Positions 21,482 through 31,871 of a stretch of 64,000 nt of DNA are shown here, piece after piece; positions within the stretch are counted from its first letter, which is position 1, and every line of letters starts with the position of its first letter. The position numbers and the translations under genes are program-made. Source of the DNA: Platycnemis pennipes (lineage: Eukaryota > Arthropoda > Insecta > Odonata > Platycnemididae); assembly GCA_933228895.1 (NCBI GenBank), contig OW121858.1:31395859-31459858 (forward strand), written 5' to 3'. Below the pieces are notes generated by a model that had not been told where the DNA came from, searched no databases, and saw only the letters and a program-made list of their open reading frames with translations.

Positions 21482-22675
21482 TACCCAATCAGCATCGTAT
21501 GGCAGTTATACGTCGGACCAACGTCATTTTGATGTCACCAATGTCGTTTTAACATCGGCAGATAATGCCGTTATAAAAATGACGCATAATTGATATCTTT
21601 CTCCGATGTAAAAATGACATCGTCGATCGTATCGTAACTGATATCGATAATAGATATAGTTTTCCGATGTAAAAATGATGTCAGCTGAGCTGACTAATAA
21701 AGGGCATAAAAATGATCCTATTTTTCTGGTCGCTGGGTTTTATAAATTTGAGTATTCAAATGTTCTCCTCTGACATCAGAGAGAAGAAAATCAAATATTT
21801 GTGATTGGTCGGAACATCAGAAACCATTTGGAGGCCTACATATAAAATAAGAAATGTGATTATTTAAGGATTCGATGTTTGTTTACATATTTCCTTAAGT
21901 AGGTATCTCATTACTATGATAATTACTTAAAATTACCCATTTCTTAACAAGGAGAGTTCACCAGAAACCATTTGGAGGCCTACATATAAAATAAGAAATG
22001 TGATTATTTAAGGATTCGATGTTTGTTTACAAATTGCCGTAAAGTAGGTATCTCATTACTATGATAATTACTTAAAATTACCCATTTCTTAACAAGGAGA
22101 GTTCACCAGAAACCATTTGGAGGCCTACATATAAAATAAGAAATGTGATTATTTAAGGATTCGATGTTTGTTTACATATTTCCTTAAGTAGGTATCTCAT
22201 TACTATGATAATTACTTAAAATTACCCATTTCTTAACAAGGAGAGTTGTGTCATGGATAAAGTGCAAGGTTTGTAGCGTGAACGTTCTTAGATTGAAACT
22301 ACATCTCTCCATTTCTTTGTCCACCGCCGTTTTATTGTGCGCCCGTCCTTGATTATAACTATTTTTAACATGTTTATCCAGTATGTATTTGAACTATCTA
22401 ACTTATTAAATCATCCCAATATCATGAAAAATCAGTCCATGGTAATATCAGACATACGTCGGTCCGATATCATTTATATGTCACTGTATAGAGGTGTCTT
22501 TTTATCATCAAATTAATATCGGCCCAATATCGTCAGCAAATGTCATTTTTATAATGGAAAATGTTATCACTTTTGACATTTGCCGATATCGGTAGGCAAT
22601 ATTGGGTTGACCAATAAGTGATATGCGACGGTCTAAAAATGATATTAGGCCGATATCATTGATGCTGCTTGGGTT
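21482..22675. mobile_element. Inverted-terminal-repeat element with internal tandem array
   Basis: The left end ACCCAATCAGCATCGTATGG pairs with the right end, whose complement begins ACCCAAGCAGCATCAATG. Sub-terminal regions on both sides repeat short GATGTAAAAATGA, GATATC and CGTCGG(A/T)CC motifs. The centre is a 144-bp tandem array (21818-22247). No transposase is visible and the superfamily is unknown. Confidence 0.55.
21818..22247. repeat. Three 144/145-bp tandem repeats
   Basis: Units starting CAGAAACCATTTGGAGGCC occur at 21818, 21962 and 22107 and end in CAAGGAGAGTT. They are nearly identical; the second differs mainly around 22030 (AAATTGCCGTAAAG against ATATTTCCTTAAG), which explains the 145-bp spacing. 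The array sits inside the inverted-repeat element at 21482-22675. Confidence 0.92.
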
Positions 22676-22733
22676 TATTCCCTCGTTTTCCTCGCCAGCA
22701 GATGTCATTGACAGGTTCACTGACCTCGCACCA

Positions 22734-23115
22734 ATAAGGGTGTTTACTCGGAACCGAAATCTCAATTTCGTACCCGAAATGGTTAGATGGAAACGAAAAG
22801 TGAATTTTAGCGAAAAATCAATCTTCTAACTCCAGAGTCATTCACTTCAATAAATCAAAAATTAACATGAGCAACAGGTGACGCCCACTAAAAACAAGCT
22901 GCTTTGAGACTTACTACGTCATCCGACTCCCGTCCTAGACTGCTTTTTAGGGGAAGGGAAGGGAGTGGATGGGGTTGTCGGAAAGTCTGCTCTTGCACAG
23001 ATCCTGTCGCAACCGCTCCCATTGTAAGAGTCAGGTTAATGTGTCCCCCATTGCGAATTGGGCGAAGTAGCTTCGCGGGCTCGGTTGTGATTGGACGAGG
23101 TGGATGACGTACTAA
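22734..23115 (+). mobile_element. TA-flanked MITE family, copy C (3'-truncated)
   Basis: It begins TAAGGGTGTTTACTCGGAACC and is homologous to copies A, B and D up to GGATGACGTACTAA, where it stops. The right terminal part with CTTTTCCGAAAGGG and the right end are missing. Confidence 0.75.
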
Positions 23116-24003
23116 TTCCTGCCAAAAATTTGTATTGATTTACGCAACGAATTTAGATTGAGGAATCCCAGTTTACAAGAGAGATAAATGTGTATTTTAA
23201 CACCATTTGAAAAAACAAAGAAATATCGGGATGCGCTGCCTTGTTGCAGACGTAACAGGTTTAAAGGCCATTCTACAATGGGAGTAAGCCGTAAGAGCTG
23301 TCGTAAGACGTAAGGAGCTGTCGTAAGGGAGATGGCCAAGTCCCATCTCTCCATCTCTACGTCTAACGGCAGGCCAATCAGAGCGCCTCATTACTACTGC
23401 CGGTGTCAGTCACGGGTTATTGCTTTTGTGGAAGATTTTTTGACTAGGGAAGAATTGCGGACGTATTTGAAATAATCCTTGGTCGTGAACTTGAAAGATG
23501 GCGAGTTTAGACGACCTTAATATTAACTGATGCCTCATTGAATAATATTTGGATTGTTTTTTCCCGCATTCTAACTAAATCTTTATTGTATGTACCAGTT
23601 TCTTGGTTTATTTGGATGATTAGTGTCCTTGTAAGTTTTAAATGGCATATACTGATCGACACCCACCAATATCGTCCAAAATGTCAAAAACGTGGCATGG
23701 ACAGTTGTATTTCTATGATAAAATGAAAGGGTACACTGAAATAAATAATGTAAATCAAAGATTGTCTTGCTGTTAACCTTCCTGGCCACTTTATATATAG
23801 AAATCAATGGTTAGACAGTGGACTTATAAGTGAATTGAATCCCATAATGATCTTTTCTCTGGGTTCATTTAAGACCAAACATCCATGATTTGTTTCAGTT
23901 CTGATCACATCCCAGACAGCTTTGTTAGTGTTGCTAGGTGTCTGAATTTAATTGCTATTTGCCATGATTTTTCAATCTTTATACAATAGTACAAGGCACT
24001 CAC

Positions 24004-24168
24004 TTTAAAGTGGCCAGCAACCGCAATTCAAGGGGAAGTTGAGAGCGAATGCTTGTCTTCTTCAGCCCGTCCTTAACTAAGTTCAACAAAATGTTAAATT
24101 GAGACACACATTCTGGTAGTCTTCTTAACGAATTAAGTTCAAACAGCCAAGTAACAAGGTAAGGGTAT
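24004..24168 (-). pseudogene. Possible PIF/Harbinger transposase N-terminal exon, broken by BEL
   Basis: The minus-strand frame reads FELNSLRRLPECVSQFNILL then NLVKDGLKKTSIRSQLPLE and RLLATLK. This resembles the segment of PIF/Harbinger nucleases in which an F-x2-LL helix, a Lys-rich turn and L-P-x3-RL-x2-TL-x-LATG precede the DDE core. Directly after LATLK the minus strand reads GTGAGT, a strong splice donor (plus-strand 23998-24003), suggesting a spliced transposase gene. Before insertion the frame continued to the right of BEL (30489-30552, reading KKGGEICILYFILNITLY). The DDE core is absent from the element. Without a database search the family call is tentative. Confidence 0.35.
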
Positions 24169-24577
24169 TGTTCGATCACGGGACTTATTCCACTCGAAAA
24201 AAAATAAAAAAGAGAGAAAGGGAATGGGTCTGGCGTGAATCGGATAGAGAAAAATAAAGGAGTCGTGATGTGGACGAGGAAAGGGAGGAAGCAGGAAAAG
24301 GAAGGAAGGCGCTCACTTACCTTTTGGCGTCTTCGACACTCATCGCTCCCGGGCCCGGGGTTGCACTGGTCTCCAACTGCACTCAACCAAAGATCTACTT
24401 CGTCTGACCTCGGCTCGAGGTTCAAATTTTAAAAGAAACAAAACGACACCTGTCGACGCTACCACACACTATTACATAAGACAAGTGAGCGCCGACAAAC
24501 TAGGAAGGAATAAGGGGGAAATTCAAAAGGAACGGAAGGAAACAAAAGAAATGAGTGGCCTAAACCCGGCTCGAACA
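24169..24577 (-). repeat. BEL/Pao 3' LTR
   Basis: 409 bp, beginning TGTTCGATCACGGG and ending GGCTCGAACA on the plus strand. Identical, as read, to 30080-30488. Confidence 0.97.
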
Positions 24578-24592
24578 TCCCGCCCACCGTGA
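24578..24592 (-). promoter_or_regulatory. BEL/Pao polypurine tract
   Basis: The minus strand reads GGTGGGCGGGA directly before the 3' LTR, the place and composition of a polypurine tract. Confidence 0.7.
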
Positions 24593-24686
24593 ATTACCCC
24601 GATAATTCACTCGGAGAAAATAAAAATAACAAAGCATTGAAGAAAAAAAAAAAACTTTCTAGGAGTTGGTGGATGGATTGAAGTTG

Positions 24687-25307
24687 CTACTCTTCAATGG
24701 GTAGAAGCACTAGCTTCACCACAGGCCTTATCAAGAGGCCAGATGGAGTACGCAACTCGACTACTCGGACGGTTCCTTCCGAATCGGGAAACGTTTTGGT
24801 TACCCGGCCCATCCTCCACGAAGAGGGTGGGATATTAGCATCCCGAATTAAAACGATATCCCCACATTTTAGATTAGGGCAGGCCTGAGACCATTTAGTC
24901 CGTTGTTGAAGAGTGTGTAAGTACTCTTGTGACCACCTTCTCCAAAAGTGGTTTCTCATCTGTTCAACCAATTGCCAACGGACTGGCAGAGGAAGGGGAT
25001 CTGAGGATTGATTGCCGGGTAAATCCAGCAAGGCCTGACCGACAAGAAAATGTCCAGGAGTCAAAAAATTAATTTCCGAAGGATCGGAAGAGAGCGGAGT
25101 CAGAGGACGAGAATTTAACACTGCTTCGATTTTACATAATAAAGTGGAAAATTCTTCAAAATTAAGGGCATGTCCCCCGACAACTCTACGCAAATGATAT
25201 TTTACCGATTTTATGCCGGCTTCCCATAATCCCCCAAAATGGGGAGCAGAAGGAGGGTTGAATTTCCACTCGATACCAAAAAATGGGGGGAAAGACAACA
25301 AGGATTC
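24687..25307 (-). pseudogene. BEL/Pao integrase C-terminal part, downstream of an in-frame TAG
   Basis: This segment is in the same frame as the 1558-residue polyprotein frame at 25308-29984 and is separated from it only by the TAG codon at 25310-25308. It supplies the last catalytic Glu of the integrase (PHFGGLWEAGIKSVK), the LNSRPLTPLSSDP segment and the C-terminal domain typical of BEL/Pao integrases (GRVTKTFPDSEG, VRVVELRTPSG, RPVVKLVLLP). About 206 codons remain open to the natural stop at 24687. A single nonsense change is the simplest explanation. Programmed readthrough is possible but the bases after the stop (GAATCC) do not match the leaky CARYYA context. With the stop in force, integrase lacks its third acidic residue. 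Confidence 0.9.
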
Positions 25308-28300
25308 CTAGTGAGAACTAGACCGAATAAATTTATAGAATTCTGACAATAATCGATTAGCCCCCACAAAGTTTTTGCCACAGTCTGAATAAATGACTGA
25401 AGGGATTCCCCGACGAGCAATAAAACGTTGTAATGCGGCGACGAATGCGTCAGTTGATAGAGCTGTGACTAGCTCTAAATGGAGAGCCTTACAACTAAGA
25501 CAAATGAATAAGGCTACATACGCCTTTGAATGTGCTGCATTTCGTCTATTACTCATTTTAAAGAGAAATGGTCCAGCGTAGTCAACTGCCACAGATGAAA
25601 ATGCCCGCTGAGGGACAACGCGTGCAGCAGGCAAATCAGCCATTAAAGGGTGTTGAGTGGCCCCTTTATACCGGAGGCAAGTAACGCATTTAGCTATTTG
25701 TGACCGGATGATTTTTCGCAGCGATGGAATCCAAAATTGTCTCGAGATAATTGCTTCCACGGCCCTTGGACCGCCATGTAATGACACTAAATGGTAATGA
25801 CGAACTACCAAAATAGAAAAATGATTATCAGAAGGAAGCAATAGAGGTTCACGCGCTGCGGCTGGAAGTAATGAATGACGAAGGCGACCCCCCACACGAA
25901 TTAAGCCTTGAGAGTCCAAAATTGGACGAAGGCTTCTTATCGAGCCTGATAAGCTCTTTCCCTTTCGTAAGGACACTAAAATCCCTTGAAAATGAAAATT
26001 TTGAATTAATTTTACCAATTTCAACAGACTCTCCTGCCATTCTGTGCTGGATGGAGGGGAATTAGGAGGAAAACGTACTCCCTTGAAAGCCTTTACAAAC
26101 CTCAAAACATAAGACATTACTTTGACAACTTTTATAAATGAGGAATATCGTTTTATCCATTCAAGAGGATCACTCTGCTCACAAATAGCGCTGCAAGTTA
26201 AACCTTGCTGCTTAATCTCTGGGAGGAATGAAAGTTGCAATTCACATTCAACCTCAGGAGTCCAAAACCCAGTGTCAAGTCTGCAGAATTGCGGCCCTTC
26301 CCAATATAAATTTGCCTCCAGAAGTTGCATTGGCAACAGACCACGTGAGATACAATCCGCTGGATTCTGACCGGACTCTATATGACGCCAAGAGCAATTA
26401 GGCAAAAGTTGATTGATCTTATTAACTCTATTCGCAACAAAAGTTTTTAGCCGGTGTGGCGGGAGCCTTAGCCAAGATAATACAATCTGTGAATCAGACC
26501 ACGCATACATTTCCTCAAAATGAACACGATTTTTAAATACGTCGCATACTCTATTCATGAGTTTTGCGAGCAATGAAGCTCCCAGTAATTCTAGTTTTGG
26601 TAAAGAAATAGTTTTCAAAGGTGCAACTCTCGATTTTGCAGTTAAGAAAGAAACCTTAATTTCCCCGGAACATGCCACAGTTCTGACATATAAGATGGCA
26701 CCAAAGCCACGCTCTGATGCATCACAAAACCCTAATAGTTGAACCTTTGAATCAGTGAAGTTAATTCTTCGTGGCAAATGAATTTGGGATAAGTACGAGC
26801 TCTGAGAAACAAATTCACTCCACTGAGAATGAATAACGTCAGGAAGGGGTTCGTCCCAACCTAATTTTAAAGTCCACACTGACTGCATCAAACATTTTGC
26901 CCAAAAGACAATGGGAGACAACCCACCAATAGGGTCAAAGATTCTAGAAATATTCGACAAAAGCCTTCGCTTTGAATTCACTGAGACTTCGAAACATACT
27001 TGATAAGAAAAGGTATCTTGAGCCGGGATCCAAATTAGACCCAACACCTTGAGCGAGGGAGATTCAAAGGCATCAAATTTTGATGTTTGCTCAATTTCAT
27101 TAGGAGAAAACCCCGCTAAGAATTCGGTGGAGTTGCTCGCCCATTTACTCAATGGAAATCCCCCAAGTGACAATAAATCGATCAGTTGCTGTCGAAGCAT
27201 TAGCGCATCGGAGATAGAAGAAGCCCCGGTCACTATATCATCAACGTAAGTTTCGGTATTGAGTACTTGAGCTGCTAGAGGGAACTTATGACCATCATCA
27301 ATGACTAATTGACGTACAGCTCGCATCGCTAAAAACGGTGCGGAAGAAACTCCATAGGTGACTGTATTTAATTCGTAATCCACCAATGCTTGAGTCGCAT
27401 CATCACGCCACAAAATATGCTGATAGCTTCGGTGCTCTGGGGCGACTAAAATTTGCCGGTACATCTTAGAAATATCTGCAATAAAGGCAACATTATGGAT
27501 GCGAAAGGTTAACAAAATATCAAAAATATCGCCTTGCAACTTAGGGCCTGTAAGTAATTCATCATTGAGTGAGACACCCGAAGATGTACGGGCAGAGGCA
27601 TCAAAAACTACACGAAATTTTGAGTTAACGTAGTTATAGACAGCATGATGCGGAATATAATATTTCCCTTGGGATTTTGATTCGGACATATGACCAAGAC
27701 GAAGGTATTCCTTCAAAAAGTCACAATACTTAACATGCAACTCCTTTCGGCGAGTTAAGCGATGCTCGAGGTTCATCAAACGCGAAACCGCTTGAGAGTA
27801 TGAATCCCCGAGCTTAGGTGGAAAAGATAGGAAAGGAAGTGAAACAATGAATCTTCCAGAATCATCTCTTCGAAAAGTTTCTAAGAAATGCTGTTCACAT
27901 TGAATATCTTTTGGGTCATGAAAGATTTCAGATGGAAGTTCTTCCACTTCCCAAAATCTTTTCAAATCATTTTCTAAATATTCCCTATCCTCCACAATGG
28001 AGAACGACGAGGTACCAGACCCTTCTTCCACAGGTAGGGTGGATATAGAGCCACAAATAACCCAACCAAAGATAGAATTTACTGCAATCAGTTCGCCATT
28101 TAGAAATGATTTCTGTCCCGCAAACATGATTTTGGGATAAAGATCCATTCCTAAAATAAAATCGATTTGCGATGGCTGGTCAAAATGAGGATCCGCCAGA
28201 TCCAAATGGTCAACATGGTTCCTTATGAGCTGTGGAAGAGGAACCCCAGGAAGCTTTCCCAACAATTTATGGCATACTATCGCCCTTGTTCTCAACCCAG

Positions 28301-29984
28301 AACTGAAAGAATGCTTGGGAAAAAGACGGCACGTCGCGGAACCGACCGGCCGATTTAAAGGGGTTTGAGACAGCCCAAACAACGCCCCATGATACGCAGA
28401 CATTGGCAGTTTTAAACGCGTAAGAGCATCGACAGAGATCGCCGAAATCTGAGAACCCGAGTCAAGCATAATTCTAAGAGGTCGCAATTTTCCATCGCCA
28501 TCCAAAAAATTGACGACTGCAGTCCCTAAGACAACAGTCGAAGAAAGTTCGCATTCAACGCAAGACGAATACGTTTGTGGTATCGCTTCAGCGGACCGAA
28601 GACTCGAAGATAAGTCCGGTGGCGACGAGCTAGAAAGGTGAGCAGAGGGCGAAGGCTGGCTACTAGCTACCGCGACGGGAGCATTCGATCGCGTATTCCG
28701 CTCCCGTTGCTCAACGACGGAATGGAGGGTGGTATGGTGATACCTCTTACACGTTTGACACCGCAAGTTCGAAAATCGACATTTCGGTGCCCAGTGACCA
28801 CTCCTCAAACAATTAAAGCATAGTTTTTTTGAACGCACAAAATTACCCCTTTGCTCAGAATTCATGTTTAAATATTTTGGACAATCAGCTAACAGATGAG
28901 ATAAGTCACAACTTGGACAAGATGCATTAGAGTTTGAAGGATCTATCCCAACGGAAGTAGACATTACGGTCTTGCTCCTGAGATTGGAACTACGAGCTTG
29001 AGAACTCCTCTCAATTATTCCGCGAGAAGTTTGCAAGAGTTTAATACGTCTTTTAACAAAAGATAGAAGTTGTGAAACCGAGGGAAAAGTATCGTCTGCC
29101 ACAGTTTCTTCAAAATGCGTGAGGACGTCAGGGTCTAATGATCTAGCAGCCAGTCTGAATAAAATGAATTCCCCAAGGTTGGGGATATTCAAAGTGAGGA
29201 GTGCCGAATACATTTCAGAAAAGACATTTGAGAAATTCTGAAGGGACTGCAATGCACCCGAAGACGAGGAGTTGAAATGCAACAATTTATCTAAATAATT
29301 AAATCCCAGCACTCGTGGGTTATCAAAATGATCGCACAGCTCCTTCCACGCAGAATCATAATGAGTGTCCCCAAAGGGAACGGAAGAGATTATTGCCAAA
29401 GAATCTCCAGAAAGAGCAGACTTCAAATAGCTGAACTTTTCAATAGGTGCTAAATCTGCTCTATCATGAACTACTGATCGGAAGAGATCGCGAAATGATT
29501 CCCACTCGCTAAAGGCACCCGAAAAACGCGGAACATGAATAGTGGGTAGCCGACACTTAGAAATTGTTGTCATCTCAGTAGAGCTGTCAGAAGGGCCCGA
29601 AGGATTTTGAACAGCCGAAATTGCTGAACGTTCATACACGGAAAGAATAAAATAATACCTTTCATCGAGAGTAACACCGCGTAATCGATCAGGTTCATAA
29701 GATTCCGTCAAATTAGAACGAAGGCAGTGTTCATATATCTTCCTCTGAGCCTCAAGAAAATTTTCATACACCCCTTTAAGGTGCAAACAACGAGTACGAA
29801 ACATTGGAAACTTAGGAGAAGCTGACAACGGATCCGAGGACAGATCCAATTCCTCCGCCAACCCGTAGGCAACAGAGATTGACGCTTCAAATTGTTCTCT
29901 TTGGAACCGTAACAACTTGAGCCGAGAGTCAAACTGCTCGCGAGTAGCAACTCCTTTCCGAACCACCTCCTCGCCGTCAGGCAT
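25308..29984 (-). CDS. BEL/Pao gag-pol polyprotein, 1558 aa to a premature stop
   Basis: Gag occupies the first 340 or so residues, with a PTIHVPRFSGAFSEWESFRD motif typical of BEL/Pao gag. Cys/His knuckles follow (LCFNCLRSGHWAPKC at about 388, with CPSC and CQTCKRYH around it). The protease has MLDSGSQISAIS (about 507). RT has FRVVFDASARTSSG and YVDDIVTG (about 912). RNase H has FCDASERGFGA, AWSDSQIVLSW and NPADCISRG. Integrase has an HHCC zinc region ending CVTCLRYKG, VAVDYAGPF (first Asp, about 1465) and SDCGKNFVGA (second Asp, about 1533). The frame stops at TAG before the catalytic Glu, which follows in the same frame. Without that stop the length (about 1765 codons) is normal for the family. 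Start chosen at the first ATG, 93 bases inside the 5' LTR boundary. Confidence 0.95.
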   Translation of the reverse strand: MPDGEEVVRKGVATREQFDSRLKLLRFQREQFEASISVAYGLAEELDLSSDPLSASPKFPMFRTRCLHLKGVYENFLEAQRKIYEHCLRSNLTESYEPDRLRGVTLDERYYFILSVYERSAISAVQNPSGPSDSSTEMTTISKCRLPTIHVPRFSGAFSEWESFRDLFRSVVHDRADLAPIEKFSYLKSALSGDSLAIISSVPFGDTHYDSAWKELCDHFDNPRVLGFNYLDKLLHFNSSSSGALQSLQNFSNVFSEMYSALLTLNIPNLGEFILFRLAARSLDPDVLTHFEETVADDTFPSVSQLLSFVKRRIKLLQTSRGIIERSSQARSSNLRSKTVMSTSVGIDPSNSNASCPSCDLSHLLADCPKYLNMNSEQRGNFVRSKKLCFNCLRSGHWAPKCRFSNLRCQTCKRYHHTTLHSVVEQRERNTRSNAPVAVASSQPSPSAHLSSSSPPDLSSSLRSAEAIPQTYSSCVECELSSTVVLGTAVVNFLDGDGKLRPLRIMLDSGSQISAISVDALTRLKLPMSAYHGALFGLSQTPLNRPVGSATCRLFPKHSFSSGLRTRAIVCHKLLGKLPGVPLPQLIRNHVDHLDLADPHFDQPSQIDFILGMDLYPKIMFAGQKSFLNGELIAVNSIFGWVICGSISTLPVEEGSGTSSFSIVEDREYLENDLKRFWEVEELPSEIFHDPKDIQCEQHFLETFRRDDSGRFIVSLPFLSFPPKLGDSYSQAVSRLMNLEHRLTRRKELHVKYCDFLKEYLRLGHMSESKSQGKYYIPHHAVYNYVNSKFRVVFDASARTSSGVSLNDELLTGPKLQGDIFDILLTFRIHNVAFIADISKMYRQILVAPEHRSYQHILWRDDATQALVDYELNTVTYGVSSAPFLAMRAVRQLVIDDGHKFPLAAQVLNTETYVDDIVTGASSISDALMLRQQLIDLLSLGGFPLSKWASNSTEFLAGFSPNEIEQTSKFDAFESPSLKVLGLIWIPAQDTFSYQVCFEVSVNSKRRLLSNISRIFDPIGGLSPIVFWAKCLMQSVWTLKLGWDEPLPDVIHSQWSEFVSQSSYLSQIHLPRRINFTDSKVQLLGFCDASERGFGAILYVRTVACSGEIKVSFLTAKSRVAPLKTISLPKLELLGASLLAKLMNRVCDVFKNRVHFEEMYAWSDSQIVLSWLRLPPHRLKTFVANRVNKINQLLPNCSWRHIESGQNPADCISRGLLPMQLLEANLYWEGPQFCRLDTGFWTPEVECELQLSFLPEIKQQGLTCSAICEQSDPLEWIKRYSSFIKVVKVMSYVLRFVKAFKGVRFPPNSPPSSTEWQESLLKLVKLIQNFHFQGILVSLRKGKSLSGSIRSLRPILDSQGLIRVGGRLRHSLLPAAAREPLLLPSDNHFSILVVRHYHLVSLHGGPRAVEAIISRQFWIPSLRKIIRSQIAKCVTCLRYKGATQHPLMADLPAARVVPQRAFSSVAVDYAGPFLFKMSNRRNAAHSKAYVALFICLSCKALHLELVTALSTDAFVAALQRFIARRGIPSVIYSDCGKNFVGANRLLSEFYKFIRSSSH

Positions 29985-30057
29985 GTTCAGATATGACGAT
30001 TAAATAAAGAAAGCGAAACAATGCCCATCGAGAAAAAGGAGACGAATAAATTACCAC

Positions 30058-30076
30058 GATCACGTCGGGGTCACCA
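30058..30076 (-). promoter_or_regulatory. BEL/Pao primer-binding site, tRNA-Trp
   Basis: The plus strand GATCACGTCGGGGTCACCA lies three bases from the 5' LTR. Its complement pairs with the 3' end of an animal tRNA-Trp including CCA (the D. melanogaster type ends ATCACGTCGGGGTCA plus CCA). At least 18 matching bases. Confidence 0.85.
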
Positions 30077-30079
30077 AAA

Positions 30080-30488
30080 TGTTCGATCACGGGACTTATT
30101 CCACTCGAAAAAAAATAAAAAAGAGAGAAAGGGAATGGGTCTGGCGTGAATCGGATAGAGAAAAATAAAGGAGTCGTGATGTGGACGAGGAAAGGGAGGA
30201 AGCAGGAAAAGGAAGGAAGGCGCTCACTTACCTTTTGGCGTCTTCGACACTCATCGCTCCCGGGCCCGGGGTTGCACTGGTCTCCAACTGCACTCAACCA
30301 AAGATCTACTTCGTCTGACCTCGGCTCGAGGTTCAAATTTTAAAAGAAACAAAACGACACCTGTCGACGCTACCACACACTATTACATAAGACAAGTGAG
30401 CGCCGACAAACTAGGAAGGAATAAGGGGGAAATTCAAAAGGAACGGAAGGAAACAAAAGAAATGAGTGGCCTAAACCCGGCTCGAACA
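30080..30488 (-). repeat. BEL/Pao 5' LTR
   Basis: 409-bp LTR identical, as read, to 24169-24577. Followed by the target duplication GGTAT. Confidence 0.97.
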
Positions 30489-31063
30489 GGTATAAAGTAA
30501 TATTCAGAATAAAATATAAAATGCAGATTTCACCACCTTTCTTCATGTCCATTCATTTATTCATAGAATAGGTTGTTATGGGCACCATGGATTGTTCTCA
30601 TGTTGCCTGGAAAGTAGGATGGACCCAACATCTTCTCCTATAGTCTTACGTCTTTTCGATTGATGGACATGCAAAGCTGTTACTACACCTGCCCCCATTA
30701 CGATAATCAACGTTGAAGCAGCGGCGGCAATCTCTGCGTTCATTTTCGAATACTTTATCTCAACAGTATATTTGTTGACAGTGTTCTCTATTCTACGCCC
30801 GAAAAAATCGACACTCATTTGTCTTCAATATCCATGAATATACGACCGGAGTGCTTCCGAATGGACCGTGATCGACGTCGATATTTTTACGACATACGTC
30901 AGCATTGGAGATTGACTGTCGTAAGGAAATCCTTACGTCTTAAGCGCTACGGCTTACGTCCATTATAGAATGGACTTACCAGTTGACGTGGCGAGGCATA
31001 GGAAATATTCTTATTACCTGAACTTACACCATTGCATTTCAGAGGCCCTCAGCTCAAATAAAG

Positions 31064-31600
31064 CCAATATAAAGCTAATAATTAGTCACATTTAATCAGT
31101 GCAGTTTGGGTTAGGGGTAAAGTACTCGCTTCACAGTGTCGACGTCCCTGGTTCGAGACTCGAGGCACCAGGCAAATCAGAACAAATATTGTACGTGCGT
31201 CGGGACTGCGTGGTCAAAGATAGGGAAATTAAAAATCACGATCACACTTCATGCTCTTACGTTAATTTCGTACACAAAAAACGACAGGGCGTGCGGACGC
31301 ATTTCCGAGACCACCACGTACTAATTACGTGATATAGGTAAATAACGTAAGTAACCATATTACGCACTAATTACGTAATTTTAGTATATTACGTAATTAG
31401 TACGTAAAATAGTTAAGATGCATCCCGCATAAATAGGTTAAAATATGTATAACCAGGGATAGTCGTACAACGAGACTGCGATAAAAAAAAATTGAATGCA
31501 GAGAGTCTCGAGCTAGGGACGTCGACATCGTGAAGGGAGCACTTTACCCCTAATCCCAACTGCACTCATCAAACATGACTAATTATTAGCTTTATATTGG
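31064..31600. mobile_element. Fold-back element with tRNA-like arms
   Basis: The left arm (31064-31168) starts CCAATATAAAGCTAATAATT and the right arm (about 31500-31600) is its near-complete reverse complement, ending GCTTTATATTGG. Within each arm, GGGTTAGGGGTAAAGT and, about 35 bases on, GACGTCCCTGGTTCGAGACT resemble the A and B boxes of a tRNA gene, with a TTCACAG segment between. The B-box portion (GGTTCGAGACTC) is well preserved in the left arm. The loop contains several TTACGTAATT-like palindromes. It is probably derived from two inverted tRNA-type SINE ends; it is not a functional tRNA because an acceptor stem cannot be formed. Confidence 0.6.
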
Positions 31601-31871
31601 CAATAAAATATTTCAAACTCGTTTTTTGACGAAGTTATTGGATATATATAACCCTATATGGGGGTGATTCGTAAATAATTAATCAAGGACTACCTGCCTG
31701 GCAAATTTCGTCAAAATCCTAGACCCGAAACTCGGACACTCCCCTTGTCAGAGTAAATGTCATTGTGTAGATCCAGGGACTCAATGAACGAACAGTAATG
31801 TTGAAGTTATTGTCTTTTAGTGAGAATTTACATGGTAAAGCCCGAATCACACGATCACTTTTCTCGTCCCT

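Larger units (their letters stand above)
24169..30488 (-). mobile_element. Complete BEL/Pao LTR retrotransposon with one internal stop
   Basis: The 6.32-kb element on the minus strand has two 409-bp LTRs that I read as identical and a perfect 5-bp target duplication GGTAT (24164-24168, 30489-30493). It has a tRNA-Trp primer site, a gag-pol frame spanning 29984-24687 and a purine-rich tract. Domain order (gag, protease, RT, RNase H, integrase) and an A17-type protease place it in BEL/Pao. It was inserted recently, into a Harbinger-like transposon. No envelope-like frame is present. Confidence 0.97.
23265..30976 (-). mobile_element. PIF/Harbinger-like transposon split by the BEL/Pao element
   Basis: The left end AGGCCATTCTACAATGGG and the right end (complemented) AGTCCATTCTATAATGG pair and share GTAAGCCGTA and GACGTAAGG further in. 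The flanks are TAA (23262-23264) and TAC (30977-30979). Without the BEL insertion it is about 1.4 kb. A minus-strand coding remnant on both sides of BEL resembles the N-terminal region of Harbinger transposases, so this is a deletion derivative of a coding element and not a pure MITE. Confidence 0.6.

Noticed and set aside
24000..24425. 141-residue frame across the BEL 3' LTR boundary
   Set aside because: A chimera of LTR sequence and flanking transposon sequence; only the flank part (24004-24168) has a possible meaning.
31097..31170. Possible functional tRNA gene
   Set aside because: A- and B-box-like sequences exist but no 7-bp acceptor stem can be formed, and the segment is repeated in inverted orientation in a mobile element.
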